This document shows, in pieces, positions 47,402 through 59,800 of a DNA stretch of 64,000 bases. The notes under the pieces are model-generated. The model saw only the letters and a program-made list of their open reading frames with translations, searched no databases and was not told the origin of the DNA. Origin of the DNA: Laguncularia racemosa (taxonomy: Eukaryota > Streptophyta > Magnoliopsida > Myrtales > Combretaceae); the NCBI GenBank assembly GCA_037954665.1, contig JBBMOL010000057.1, positions 496,001-560,000 of the forward strand, read 5' to 3'. Position 1 is the stretch's first letter; every line of letters starts with the position of its first letter. The translations under genes were made by a program, and so were the position numbers.

Positions 47402-48028
47402 AAAACTCAAGATGTTAGCATAGGTGCCAACTTGAGTTTGCTTAAGAGATCCTAAAAGTAAGTGGGAAGATGCGCTTTGGTGAATATAACTGCGATCTGA
47501 TTAGCAGAGGAGACCAGAATCAAACATATGGTGCCATGAGTAATGTGATGATGTACGAAATGACAATCAATTTCGATGTGTTTGGTATGCTCACGAAATA
47601 CATCATTATGAGAAATCTAAATGGCACTTCCATTATCACAATGAAGCATGATGGCGAAAGAATGAGTGACTCCTATATTCGTTAATAACCACTGTAACTA
47701 GAGTAATCCAGAAGTGGCATCAGCAAGAGTATGATATTCAGATTCTATGCTAAAACGTACAACAATAGTTTGCTTTTGCTTCACCAAGAGATAAGAGAAT
47801 CACCTAAAAAGAAGCAATAACCAGTTGTAGAGTGACAATCTATCAGATCACAAGCCTAATCAGCATCAAAGTAGCTAGATAATACTAGGGAGGAGGTAGC
47901 AGAGAAGTGTAAACCATGAAAGAGAGTTCCTTTGATATAACAAAGGATGTGAAGAATTGTAGAGAAGTGAGTTGAGTGAGGAGCAGACATAAACTGGCTA
48001 ACCAGATGAACAACATATGAAATATCGA
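47402..48028 (-). pseudogene. Copia polyprotein remnant: RNase H region
   Basis: This is the continuation of the same polyprotein left of the gypsy insertion. The minus strand reads DISYVVHLVSQFM, then ILHIL.YIKGTLFHGLHFSA, then DADWA.DLIDCHSTTGYCFFLGDSLISW, followed by degraded text to the polypurine tract. About 60 codons expected between YYLSQTK and DISYVVHL are missing at the insertion site. Confidence 0.85.
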
Positions 48029-48059
48029 GAGAGTGCTAGCAACTGCATCTTACTTACCG

Positions 48060-49345
48060 GTAGAGTGCTAGTAACATTAGTGCAGCTGCCACTATTGATT
48101 ATCAAACTACATACCTTATTTTGCACATGACACCATGTATGAAATATATGCTTACGTTAGATCTCCTCACCATCCTCCTGGGGTTGTACATTGAGTACTC
48201 ACCTAGTGACATATAACTCCCCACTCACGAGTCCCTCCAAGTCAACGTCCTCATACTCCTATGATAGTGACTCCTCATCCTCCTTAGAGCTGACGCTCTC
48301 TACATTCTCATTGTCACAGATGATTATAGCTCTTTGATTTGGACATTAAGATGCAATGTGCCAAAATTCCTAACATCTAAAACATTTGATATCTCTAGTT
48401 CTAGAAGAGAGTTTAGTGTCAGTTTTTTCCCTCAAATACAGCAACTGAACTCTTAGCCTTCATGTCCTCTTTAGGCTTTGAATATGTGGAGTTCTTCTTC
48501 CAAATAGACTTCCATGAAGAGTTGGAAGTCATTCTAGACCTTTGATTACTCATATATTTTAATTGGTGCTCCACTTTGATTGCCCTATGCAACAATTCTT
48601 CCATGTCTAAATAACGGTGTAAGTCTACTACATTAGCAATTTCCCGGTTTAAACCATTAATGAATCTAGCCATAGTTACCTCATCATCCTCCTCCACTAC
48701 TGCCCTAATCATGGTTATTTCCATCTCCTTATAGTAGTCCTCTATACTCTTGGACCTCTGTGTCAATCCTTGGAACTTCCTAAGTAAATCCTTGTGGTAG
48801 TGACTAGGGATAAACCGTTTCTGTATTATGGTTTTCATCTCTACCCAAGTATTAACGAGTCGCTCTCCATATTTGTGCTTATTATGCACTAATTGATCCT
48901 ACCATACACGAGCATAATCCGTGAACTCAACTGCAATCAATTTGATCTTCTTCTCATTAGTATGGTTATGACATTCAAAGACATGATCCATCTTCCTCTC
49001 TCACTCCAAGTACAACTTCGGATCATTCTTCCCCTGAAACAAGGGTATTTTCATCTTAATACTTCCCAGATTACTGTCCCACCTCTAGGTGTTCCCTCTC
49101 TCCCTCATGTTAAGATATTCACTAGAGTCAGAATCCTTACCTTCTTCTATCCTAACTCCTCCTCTCATTGGTCTACCCATGCCTTGCCTGATAGTAATAT
49201 TGCTAGAAGGTTCTCTACTCATCTCCATCTTATCCATTCTTTCATGGATTTCTTCAAGCTCACTAGTCAAGATCCTTTTCCTCTCTCCCATCAACGCCTC
49301 AAACATCACCTTATTCTCACCTCCAATTATGTTTTGTCCTGACAT
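48060..49345 (-). pseudogene. Gypsy gag and protease start, broken
   Basis: From the ATG at 49,345 the minus strand reads an acidic helical N-terminus (MFEALMGERKRILTSELEEI). After stops and shifts come the gag core at 48,889-48,419 (WVEMKTIIQKRFIPSHYHKD, SIEDYYKEMEITMIRA, VTMARFINGLNREIANVV), a CCHC-type knuckle with a stop in it (about 48,330-48,400), and an aspartic protease start, ENIFHT-like then CHVQNKVCSLIINSGSCTNV, where the active-site Asp (normally DGGS or DSGS) is Asn. It ends in LALS at the copia boundary. Confidence 0.85.
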
Positions 49346-49553
49346 ATTTCTACAATTAGACAGTAATTTAATAACACACGTAAAATATGTTCCTCACAAT
49401 TCACTCATGTATTGCTCTCTAGTATTAATACTCTCACAATTCACTCGTGTTTATCTCTCAACAATAATGTCCTCACAACTCGCTCTTACAATTCTTTGCT
49501 AGGAACTTAGATTGGAAAACTCCACAACACAATCACTAAGTCAACACCTAATG

Positions 49554-49655
49554 ACCACTTTCAGTTTCAAGTCATGATACAATTGAGAATAAGTGTAAGC
49601 TCCAACCACTTTCAGTTTCAAGTCATGATACAATTGAGAATAAGTGTAAGCTCCA
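49554..49655 (+). repeat. Perfect 51-base tandem duplication in the gypsy leader
   Basis: 49,554-49,604 and 49,605-49,655 are identical by eye (ACCACTTTCAGTTTC...GTAAGCTCCA). It lies between gag and the primer site, in untranslated leader. Confidence 0.9.
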
Positions 49656-50144
49656 ATGGATATGAACAAGCTCTTACTACTAATTTCGGAAACAAATCAA
49701 AACAATCCCCTATCACGCAATTTAAAGGACATGCAATTTGCTCCGAATATAACAAGACATATGGAATGTAATTCAGATGCACAATTTAGAAAGACAAAAA
49801 TAAATATTGCGGTTGGAATTGGAAAGTGTATTATGGCAATTGAATTGTAACTTGCCAAAACAAAATTTTCTTTTATGATTTCAGCTATTAGATTTCCTCC
49901 ACAATTGAATTGTGAATTTTTTTTTATACACGTATTCTTCAAAGAAGGAATAAGAATTGAATCACAATTGATTTGCAATGACTAAGATAGACTTGCTTGT
50001 TGTCGATCCCCAATTGTTCTTATGATTGAATTATTATTTTTTATACGAATTTAAGGTATGGATAAAAAGTATGGAATAGGAAAACAAGCAAATAAACAAG
50101 GATAGAGATTACTTGATTCAAGAAGCCGAAGCTCTGATACCAAA

Positions 50145-50512
50145 TGATGTGTGAACCCTAGGTATATTAAACCTAGAACTCGAGGAACTAGATCCCAATC
50201 ACACTTGTTGACTGAAATCTAAGTTATCAATTAGGAATTTCCCCAATCCATTAGGTTGAAGAATTCCAAAGTTCTTTTGCAAAGAACAAGGAAGGGTTTA
50301 TTTTCCAAGAAAAGAAGTGTTTGATTTTTCAAAATTCAATCATCGTCCCTCTTGTGTCAGCCCCTATTCGGTTATATAGGGTGTCACTTAACAAGAGAAT
50401 ACAAAACTTAAGTTACCTAATCTAGCTTGAGTTTTTATCCTCTTATGGACCGAAACACTTAACTAATTATGCTAAATTATAAACAAAAAAAAATAATAAA
50501 ACATAACTAACA
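50145..50512 (-). repeat. Gypsy LTR
   Basis: The right-to-left minus strand starts near TGTTAGTTATG, after a purine-rich stretch (GGGAAAAAGGA), and ends CACACATCA two bases before the primer site. It contains a CCTATATAACC TATA-like motif. The 3' limit near the primer site is firm; the other is approximate. No second copy of this LTR is present. Confidence 0.65.
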
Positions 50513-50788
50513 AAAACTGAGAATCCTTTTTCCCTTTCGGGTTAATAAACAACATATCTATTCTAGGACTTCAAATCCTTATATCCTTCCATGGAAACGT
50601 GAATCACATTGATAGGTATCAATTCTCCTTTCATGTAAGTTGATTCCTTAGCTTATAGGACCATGACTAGTCCTTGTAAGGTGCCATTCACTCTCTTAGC
50701 TCTAGGTCGGGTCATTAGGGCTCCAATTCCTTGCAATGGATCTTGGGATTTTGGTTTTGTCCTCTTAGATGCTAGTTGATCCTCATCA

Positions 50789-53700
50789 CTTTGTTTGAGA
50801 GAGATAATAGCCATCAGAATTTTGAAAATCTTTAAGACCCAGGAAATAGCTAAGAGAACTCAAGTCTTTCATTTCAAAATGCTGATTGAGATAATTTTGT
50901 AACTTTGAAATACCAGATTAATCATCTCTTGTAATTATCATATCATTAACACACAACAATAGAATAAAAACACCACTATCAGTTCGGCGAGTGAATAATG
51001 CAGAGTCACATGGACTAGAGAGAAAACTAAATTGAGCAAGAGTAGAACTAAATTTAGCAAACTAGGCCTTAAGAGCTTGTTTTAGTCCATATAAGGCTTG
51101 CCGAAGTTTGCAAACCTTGTGAGGAGAATGATAACCAGAAGGAGGATGCATATAAACCTCATTTGTTAAATCACCATGAAGAAAAGCATTTTTTACATCC
51201 ATTTGGAAAAGTTTCCATTTACGAATTGTAATAATAGCTAATAGACTACGAACAAATGTTACTTAAGCCATCGGAGAAAAAGTTTCTTCATAGTCGATAC
51301 TGTACTCTTGAGTGTATCCTTTGGCTACTAGGTGGGCTTTGTAACATTCAATAGTTCCATCAAATGTGTTTTGATCTTGTAAATCCGTTTGCAACCAATA
51401 GGGGTCTTGTTTGATGGAAGATCAACTAAATCCTACGTACGAGTTTTCTCTAAAGCTTGAAGTTCTTCAGTCATAGCTTGTTGCCAAAGAGGGTTAGTAC
51501 TTGCCTCACGATAAGAGTGAGGCTCATGAAGGTTTGCAATAATAGAGTAACAGTGGAAATAAAAAAGATAATGAGGAGTTTCTCTTACTTGGGTAGAACA
51601 ACGAAGAGCAGTGTCGGTAAGAGATGCTGATGCAAGATCAACAACCGGTGTAAGTTTAACAAGGGTAGGTGGAGGTGGGACAATATTGAGCACATCATTT
51701 GTATCGGGACTTGGAAACAACTCGTTAGAAGAGTCAGTAAAAAACAGAGAGTCAGTATTGACAATGTGATGAAATTTGGAAAGAGAAGAGAACATAGTAT
51801 TTTCCTAAAAGGTAACATGACGAGAGATTCGTAATTTATTGGAAATAGGATCCCAACAACGATACCTTTTGTGTTCAATGCCATAACCAAGAAAACAACA
51901 TAGACGAGCATGAGGTTCTAATTTGTTATGTTCATGAGGATGTAAAAGAACATAAGAAGCACATCCAAAAGTTTTAAGGATGGAATAGTTAGGAGGTTGT
52001 CTAAACAACTTATCAAAAGGAGATAAATTATAAAGGACTAAGGTAGGAAGATGGTTAATAATATAAACAACATGAAGAGTTGCTTCTCCCCATAACTTTT
52101 CTGGACAAGAAGTGGATAGAAGAAGAGCACGAACAAAATCAAGTATATGGTGATGCTTGCATTCAGCTCACCCATTTTGTTGAGAGGTGTGAGGACAAGA
52201 ACATTGAACAATGATGCCTTGTTGACTAAGAAACTGAAGTAAAGTGGAATCTCGATATTCCATGGCATTGTCTGTTTGGAAAATTTTAATGGGACAAGAG
52301 AACTGAATTTTAATAATACTAGCAAATTTGATGTATATATGTGATAATTCAAATCAATGTTTCAAGAAATATATCCAAGTAAATTGGGAATAATCATTGA
52401 TAAATAACACAAAATAACGAAAATCATTTATTGAAGGAATAAGAGGACCCCAAATGTCAGAAGGAATTAAGCCAAAAGGAGTGTCAGAATTACCATTATT
52501 ATGAGAAAAAGACAAACTTGGTTGTTTTACAAGCTGATAATTTAAATAATTAAATGACTTAAACTTAGTAGATCTTAATAATCCATGAGAGATTAAAGGT
52601 TGAATTTTGCTAGCTAAGGTATGACCAAGACAAAGATCCCATTAGTGAATGGAGGAATTGGGGATTGTTGCTGCAGACACGAGTCTTTGAGGAAAATGTA
52701 GAGATGTAAGTTTAAATAATCAACCCACTTGGCAACCCATCCCAAGAATCTGTCTTGTTTGTGGATCATGTACCTAGACACCACGGGGAGAAAAAATAAC
52801 ATTTAGTCCTTTTTCACACAACTAACCAACAAAGATAAGATTAAGTGCCAAATTGGGAATATAATAGGTGTGGAGGAGATGAAAATTTGAGGTAGACACA
52901 TGACCGGCATGTGTGATGTTCATTTTAGTACCATTAGTAGTATGAATTGGAGGTAAGGAAGATATAGGTGTTGCAGTAGACAAGAATTTAAGATTAGTGG
53001 TCATATGATTACAATAAGCAAAGTTAAATAACCAAGAATAATTACCTGAAATGGCAGACATGACAGCAAGAGAATTGGAAGAAATAACTTGTTTGAGTAG
53101 TGCCTCAAGATCACTCATGGTGATGGCAGTAGAACCCTCAAAAGCAACAACAGTAGTGATAGATAAAGATCTAGGCTTTGAGACATTCTTGAATTTGGAA
53201 TTCTCTCCTTTTGGTTTTGGAGGGCGTATGGGATAGTGTTCAAGAATATGACCATAACCATTACAGTATTTGCATTCTATAGTAGGACAATAAGCAAAAG
53301 TATGACCAATTTGATTACAATTCTTACAGAGCTGGTTGCCAAATTTCTGATGTAAGGGTCGAGTAGTTGCAAGTGTCGTTTCAAATTGAGGAGTTTTATC
53401 CAAGTTGAGACGAGTCTCTTCAAAAATAATCTCTTGAATAGCAGTATCCAATGATGGGAGAGGACTTCGATGTAGCAGGGATGCTTGAACGACCTCATAT
53501 TCCAATCGGAGAGCCATTAGAGCATGAATGAGATGAAGATGATCTTCACTAATTTTGGATTGAGATAGTTGATTCCAAATTGGTTGAACCCGGGCAAGAA
53601 AATCATTGACAGATTGACCTACTTCTTGTTTCAGATTATGAAGAGTAGTGCACAATTGATAATAATGGGCAAGTCCAGTGGGCTGATATCGATTAGCCAA

Positions 53701-53997
53701 AAAATCTTAGATTTCTTTTGCAGAATCATAATAAGCAAATTGGATGTGAATGGATAGGACAGAGGTTTTGTGAAACTAAGTGATGATCTAATGATTTTTA
53801 CTATCCTAATCCGCAAGGCGTTCTATAAATTTTCCACCTGTTTCATCTTTCTCTCTTGTCGGTTTACTGATATCTCTGGTAATAATACGCCAAAGCTTGC
53901 GACCTATCAAAAAACTTTCCATTCCTTGAAACCAAAGATTATAGTTGGAGCCATTTAGAATCGTTGCAATAGGTTTTGAAATATCATATTTCTCCAT
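50789..53997 (-). pseudogene. Copia polyprotein remnant: gag, protease region, integrase, first part of RT
   Basis: From an ATG at 53,997 the minus strand reads a gag domain, then CCHC-like knuckles (CKNCNQIGHTFAYC) at about 53,280-53,330. Next come the pre-integrase text and integrase (YFVLFINDYSQFTWIYFLKH, then TDNAMEYRDSTLLQFLSQQG near 52,230-52,280, then LKTFGCASYVLLHPH). After that comes the start of reverse transcriptase, up to MKDLSSLSYFLGL and YYLSQTK at about 50,789. The catalytic motif reads CVND where YVDD is normal (about 50,943-50,954). Stops and frameshifts are frequent. Confidence 0.88.
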
Positions 53998-54048
53998 TGG
54001 TTTCCTTACTCAGAAATTAGAAATAAAAGCCTTAAGGCTCTGATATCA

Positions 54049-54300
54049 TAATAATAGAAAGAATACACGTAATGATGAAAGAAATGTGTATATCTATTTT
54101 CTTTGTTTGTTGGATTTACAAAGGTACTATATCTTTTTATAAATGAGAATGTGAGCTGGTTTTGGCAAGAATAATTGCTGTAATTACGCTAAGCAAATCT
54201 TCTATAATCATGCAGGCAGATCATGCTAATAATTGCTGTAATTATGCTAAATAAATCTCCTATAATCATTTAGACAAAATTTTCTATAATCATACTAATA
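54049..54300 (-). repeat. 5' LTR of the old copia element
   Basis: This is the partner of 47,091-47,393, lacking the 48-base duplication. It abuts the primer-binding site, and the terminal bases next to that site have mutated away from the expected CA. Confidence 0.85.
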
Positions 54301-55182
54301 GTGTGCATGCCATCAATAATCATTTTTAATAATACACTTGCATAGCATGGTTACTAGACAATGATTAGAAAATTACAATTTAAACAATATGATACTAATT
54401 GTTAGTTAAATATAGTCCACGTCGAGAAGCTATAAGTTTTAGAGAACGAAGGTGATTTTTTTTTTCCTTCCTTCGAGTAATTATATGGTCCCACTAATAT
54501 ATATATATATTTACATTGTATGAAACCACCCCTCAGTTTTTTTTTTTTTTACTAAACTTGAATTTTTCCATCATTACGGGTATATGAAATGCTTCATGCC
54601 ATTTTCCCGAAGCGTTCATTTTCTTTATGAGTTCAACAATTGTTTGTTAAAGTATGACACATGAACCTGAGATTGAACCCAAGTCACCGAATCGTCCTTT
54701 TGGATTTTAACTAGGAGTCCATAGATAACAAGTACAAAAGAGATTCCTACTTTTTCATTTTCTATTTTTTCATTTTTCAATGGTTTTAAAATTAATAGTT
54801 GAAATTATCTAAATTAATCATAATCATTCATAAGATACAAGATTATACTTTTTGTTGGTACCCTTATAAGATTTTGTCTTTAAACACATGTTATATACAA
54901 AAAAGTTTTTGATAATATTGATAAGTCATGTGAAATGATATTATTATTATTATTATGTATTAAAAAATTATCAATATTTATTAACTACTTATCTGAACAT
55001 GTGACATATATCTTTTTTTTTTTTCCGTCTTATGCAAATTGATAAAACTAATATTGTGTCCAATAGCTAGACAAAGTAAGTAGATATTTGATGATGAAAG
55101 AGTAAGTTTGAACTTCAAAGGGAATCTTCATTTATTTAATGTATTGGACCACTATCAATTAGTAGCCACTTTCTCATTTTTG
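54301..55182. other. Spacer between the two copia elements
   Basis: AT-rich, with T-tracts at 54,460-54,475 and 54,537-54,552 and an ATT microsatellite near 54,940. No gene or domain is seen. Confidence 0.5.
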
Positions 55183-55187
55183 TATAT

Positions 55188-55559
55188 TGTTGGAATGATG
55201 GAAGTATGGTCCTCTTTTTTAGGAACCACAAACCACAACTTCCACTAACTACAATTTCCCATGTTCCCACTATCCACTTAATCCTAATCAACCACATTAC
55301 CCACTAACCCATTAGCATGATTTTAGGAAACTTTGATGGAAAGTTTCTCTATAAATAGCTATTGGATTCAAGGTCCCAGAGCACGAAAATTCTATTAAAA
55401 ACACATTACCATCTTGTGAGAAATTTTTGAGTGCTCTGAAGATCTTGAAGGTTCCGGGGCTTGACGTTTTGTTCCTCTCCGGATTAAGCAATGGCAAGAG
55501 GTTAGTGATTTTCCTAATTCCGCTGCATTTTATGTGTTTATATTTAGTTACGGCTTTCA
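55188..55559 (+). repeat. 5' LTR with promoter
   Basis: The LTR contains a clear TATA box, TATAAATA at 55,350-55,357, in CTCTATAAATAGC context. Transcription is expected to start near 55,380. The partner LTR is at 61,185-61,556. Confidence 0.95.
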
Positions 55560-55561
55560 TT

Positions 55562-55575
55562 TGGTATCAGAGCCG
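55562..55575 (+). other. Primer-binding site (methionine tRNA)
   Basis: TGGTATCAGAGCCG lies two bases downstream of the 5' LTR. It is the usual plant copia sequence complementary to the 3' end of initiator methionine tRNA. Confidence 0.93.
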
Positions 55576-56881
55576 TAATTAAACCTTTGCCTTGCGATTT
55601 CGAAAAAATTAATTTTCTCCCTTTTCAATTCAATTTTAATTTAAATTGGTTTTGATAAATTTTTATCAAATTTATGATACATTTATTTGTATCAATTTTC
55701 TGGAGAAAATTAATTTTTTAAATTACAGTTTTATAGTGCAAATTAATTTTTTATTAATTTTGTACTTAATTTTACTCAATTTTCAAGTATAATAATTGAG
55801 TAATAATGTTGGATTTTATTTGCCAACATCAAGTATTATCCTTTTTTTTTTAAATAAAAATTTATGACATGTTAAATTGGAAATAAAGTAAATTATTTAG
55901 TATTTTTCTTAAATAATTTTTTCTTGAAATTTAACATGTCAATTTTATTTAACATTTTCACTTACAGTCTTGTGAAAAACTTTTGTGGAATTTTATTTTT
56001 TATTAAATTCCGTATTTATTTTAAATAATTTGTGTATATATAAATTTATGGTTTATATATACTAGCTTGTTAATTATTTAAAATATCGTTAATGAAATTG
56101 CATTAGGATTTTGCAATTTTAGTATTTGTTCAAGGTGCTTAAATTGGTATGTGATTGTATGTATGTTTCGAATTTATTATGCATGCAATATATTGTTCAT
56201 GTTTAAGTACATTTAGAGTTATTGCATGATGTTTAGCAATAGCAATTGTCTTGTGATTAAATAATTCTAATAAATTTTGGCGTAGCCACAGCAGCCTTAT
56301 TTAGATTGGATTATTTATTAGAAATCACATTTAGTATTATAGACATTAAATAACTTCATAAAACATTAAGTTAAAAGTCTAAATTGAGTCAGATTAATTT
56401 TGTCTAAGGAGACATTATCATGGGACAAATGTGACCCCTCCACGTCTTTCCTGGGAATTCGTTCGAATTCTGTCTAAGGAGGCTGGATTTTAAGTGGGAC
56501 CTTTTGTTTAACCTATGCGTCTTTCCTGGAAATTTATCTGATCTCAAGTGATAAAAATAATTTTGTTTGACTGAGGTTTAGCCAAAGCAGCCTCTATTGA
56601 ACGAAGTTATTTATACGGTATCACATAAGAAATGTTTAGACTTTACATTTATTTTGTTTGATGATCCATAAAGCATTGAGGTATAGCCACAACAGCCTTA
56701 TTAAGGACGGATCTCGTAAAGTGATTATGAAGTAAAAGAAATATAATGTCTATTATAAGGAATGAATCTTATTGAATTAAATTTTAGCCCACAGGCAATT
56801 TTTATGTCGCTAGATTCATTATTGCATGATTTGCATTGGTAAATTATGATTTATGTTATAGTCTCAAATTAAGAATTAAGC
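55576..56881 (+). other. Long untranslated leader of the copia element with repeated motifs
   Basis: The leader is about 1.3 kb, AT-rich at first and then carrying two kinds of repeated motif. The first, TAGCCA(C/A)A(G/A)CAGCCT, occurs at about 56,283, 56,581 and 56,684. The second is a pair, GTCTAAGGAG(A/G)C (56,402 and 56,472) each followed by CGTCTTTCCTGG(G/A)AA (56,443 and 56,518). It ends in GTTTGTGTTTGCAG at 56,884-56,897, which looks like a splice acceptor and overlaps the first codons of the open frame. Possible roles are packaging, dimerisation or splicing of genomic RNA. Confidence 0.6.
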
Positions 56882-59800
56882 ATGTTTGTGTTTGCAGCTA
56901 TGCAACCTTTGACTGATACTAAAGTAGAAATCCCTATTTTAACAAGTGAAAACTTTAAGACTTGGAGAGATAATATACTTCTTCATTTGGGGTGTTTGGA
57001 CATTGACTATGCCACTATTAAGGATGAGCCACTTCTGAGTGAAGAAAGCACTCAAGCTGAGTTTGATCTTCATGAGAAATGGGAACGGTCTAATCGACTT
57101 AGTATCATGTTCATTAAGAGCAAACTCACTGCGGATGTCCGTGGCTCAGTGGATCAATATAAAAATGTCAAAGAGTTGCTAGATGCCCTTGAAAGGCAAT
57201 TTAAGACTTCTAAGAAGTCTCTAGCTAGCACCCTGATTATGAAGTTCACATCTGCTAAGTTGACTTCTGTGAAAGGCGTTAGAGAACACATCAACAAAAT
57301 GCGTGATTTAGCAAATTGCTTGAAGGCTCTAGAGATTGAGATTTCGGATGCTTTCCTAGTGCATTTTATTCTGACGACCCTTCCATCACAGTATGGACCT
57401 TTTAAGATCTCTTACAACACACATAAGGACAAATGGACAATAGATGATCTATTGACCATGTGTGAAGAAGAGGAGGCCCGATTAACTCTGGAGATGGGAG
57501 AAAATGCAATGATGGTTACTCAAGGAAGGAAAACCGGCAAAGTCAAAGGAAAAGGGAAGGGTAAAATCCAACCCAATGCTGACATCAAGAAAGAGTCCAA
57601 GTGTTTTTTCTGTAAAAAGAAGGGACACATAAAGAAAGACTGTGTCAAGCATAAAAATTGGCTTGAAAAGAAAGGTAACTTAGTCTCATATGTTTGTTTT
57701 GAGTCTAACATGGTTGATGTGAATTGTAACACATGGTGGATTGATTCTGGATCTACAATCCATATTTCTAATTCCATGCAGGGTTTACAAAACCTGCGGA
57801 AACCAGTAGGAGCTGAGCGATTTATCTATTCTGGAAACAAGATAGAATCGCATGTGGAAGCTATTGGGACATGCATATTAGTACTTAAGAGTGGCTTTAA
57901 TTTAATTCTTGAAAAGACCTTCTATGTTCCTAGTTTTTCTAAGAATTTGATTTCAGTTTCAAAACTTGTACCTTTGGAATTCACTTTTAACTTTTCAAAC
58001 AATGGTTTTGATTTATTTTATAAATCCAATCATATTGGTGATGGTTCTTCATTGGATGGTCTTTATTTATTAAATTTACATAATAATGCCACTCATGATG
58101 TTATGCATGTACAAGCTGGTACTAAACGATGTGTTATGAATGAGGATTCTTTTACCTTATGGCACCGTAGACTAGGTCATATCTCTATAGAGAGAGTTAA
58201 AAGATTGGTGAATGATGGTATACTTAGTCATTTAGATTTCACTGATTTTGGTACTTGTATAGACTGCATAAAGGGAAAGCAGACTAACAAGTCAAAGAAA
58301 GGTGCCAAAAGGAGTTCGGCCATATTAGAAATTATCCATTCTGATATTTGTTGTCCAGATATGGATAATCAAGGTCAGAAATACTTTATCACATTTATAG
58401 ACGATTACTCACGATACATGTATCTCTACATGCTTCATCATAAAAGTGAAGCGTTGGAAGCCTTTAAGGTTTTCAAAGCTGAAGTAGAGAAACAATGCTG
58501 TAAGCAAATCAAGATTGTGAGAACCGATAGAGGTGGTGAGTATTATGGTAGATACACTGAAGATGGACAAGCATCAGGTCCTTTTGCTAAGTTTCTTCAA
58601 GATAACGGTATAGTTGCCCAATACACCATGCCAGGTTCACCTGATCAGAATGGTGTTGCGGAAAGAAGAAACCGAACATTAATGGAAATGGTGCGAAGTA
58701 TGTTTAGTAGCTCTAAACTGCCTAAATCCTTATGGATTGAAGCATTAAAGACGTCTGCGTATATATTAAACAGAGTTCCAACCAAGGCTGTTTCTAAAAC
58801 ACCATTTGAGTTGTTCAAAGGTTGGAAACCGAGTTTGCGTCATATGCGTGTATGGGGATGCCCGTCTGAAGTTAGAGTTTACAACCCACAAGAAAAGAAA
58901 CTGGATCCTCGGACTATAAGTGGGTATTTCATTGGATATGCCGAAAAGTCCAAAGGATACAGATTTTATTGTCCATCTCACACTACTAGGATTGTGGAAT
59001 CAAGAAATACAAAATTTCTTGAAAATGACTCAATAAGTGGGAGTGATCTATCTCAAGACATAGTTCATGAGCAAGATCTACCTTCCACATCAGGTGAGAG
59101 ATTGGTTGTTGTTCACAACACTCCTCGAGTTCAAATAGGAGTTGAACAACCAATCAATGAAAATCCACAGATTGCTGAGGAAATCATAGTAGATCAAAAT
59201 CAAGAAATGATTGAGCAACATGATCTACAAGAAAATGTTGTCCCAATTTTAAGGAGATCTACTAGAGAAAGGAGATCAGCAATCCCTAGTGATTATATTG
59301 TGTATTTACAAGAATCTGAGTACAATATTGGAGCTGAAAATGATCCTGAGTCTTTCAAGGAAGCTATGAATTGTGATGAGTCAAATTTATGGTATAATGC
59401 TATGTTAGATGAAATGAATTCTATGAAGAGTAATGAAGTCTGGGATCTTGTCCCATTGCCCGACGGTGTAAAAGCCATAGGTAATAAATGGGTCTTTAAA
59501 ACTAAAAGAGACTCATTGGGCAACATTGAAAGACATAAGGCTAGACTTGTTGCTAAAGGGTTCACTCAGCGTGAAGGAATTGATTACACAGAGACCTTCA
59601 GTCCTGTATCCAGGAAAGACTCCTTACGCATAATATTAGCATTAGTAGCTCAATTTGATCTTGAGTTACAACAAATGGATGTGAAAACAGCTTTCCTAAA
59701 TGGTAATCTAGAGGAAGAGGTTTATATGAAACAACCTGAAGGATTTTCCTCTAGTGATGGTGATCACTTGGTTTGCAAGCTAAAGAAATCCATTTATGGA

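Larger units (their letters stand above)
48028..50788 (-). mobile_element. Ty3/gypsy fragment inserted in the copia element (order: pol end, LTR, PBS, gag)
   Basis: Reading the minus strand from right to left, the fragment opens with text like the C-terminal tail of gypsy polyproteins (DPLQGIGALMTRPRAKR at about 50,700-50,760). A polypurine-like stretch and an LTR (about 50,512-50,145) follow, then a methionine-tRNA primer site (minus TGGTATCAGAGC, 50,131-50,142), a leader, gag, a zinc knuckle and the start of protease, where it ends. This is the order across the junction of two tandem elements or a one-LTR circle, not that of a normal insertion. Its limits are inside copia coding sequence, about 60 codons of which are lost. 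Confidence 0.75.
47091..54300 (-). mobile_element. Old Ty1/copia LTR retrotransposon, interrupted
   Basis: The element lies on the minus strand. Its 5' LTR is at the right (54,049-54,300) and its 3' LTR at the left (47,091-47,393). The primer site complementary to methionine tRNA (minus TGATATCAGAGCC) is at 54,036-54,048 and the polypurine tract AAGGGAGG abuts the left LTR at 47,394-47,401. The LTRs differ at roughly 9% of sites by eye. The flanks are TTGTG and GTGTG, a 4-of-5 match to a target duplication. The polyprotein is broken by many stops and by a gypsy insertion at about 48,028-50,788. Confidence 0.88.

Noticed and set aside
47091..54300. A CRISPR-like reading of the repeated LTR blocks
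   Set aside because: The repeats are LTR-internal duplications in a eukaryotic retrotransposon; there are no spacers or cas genes.
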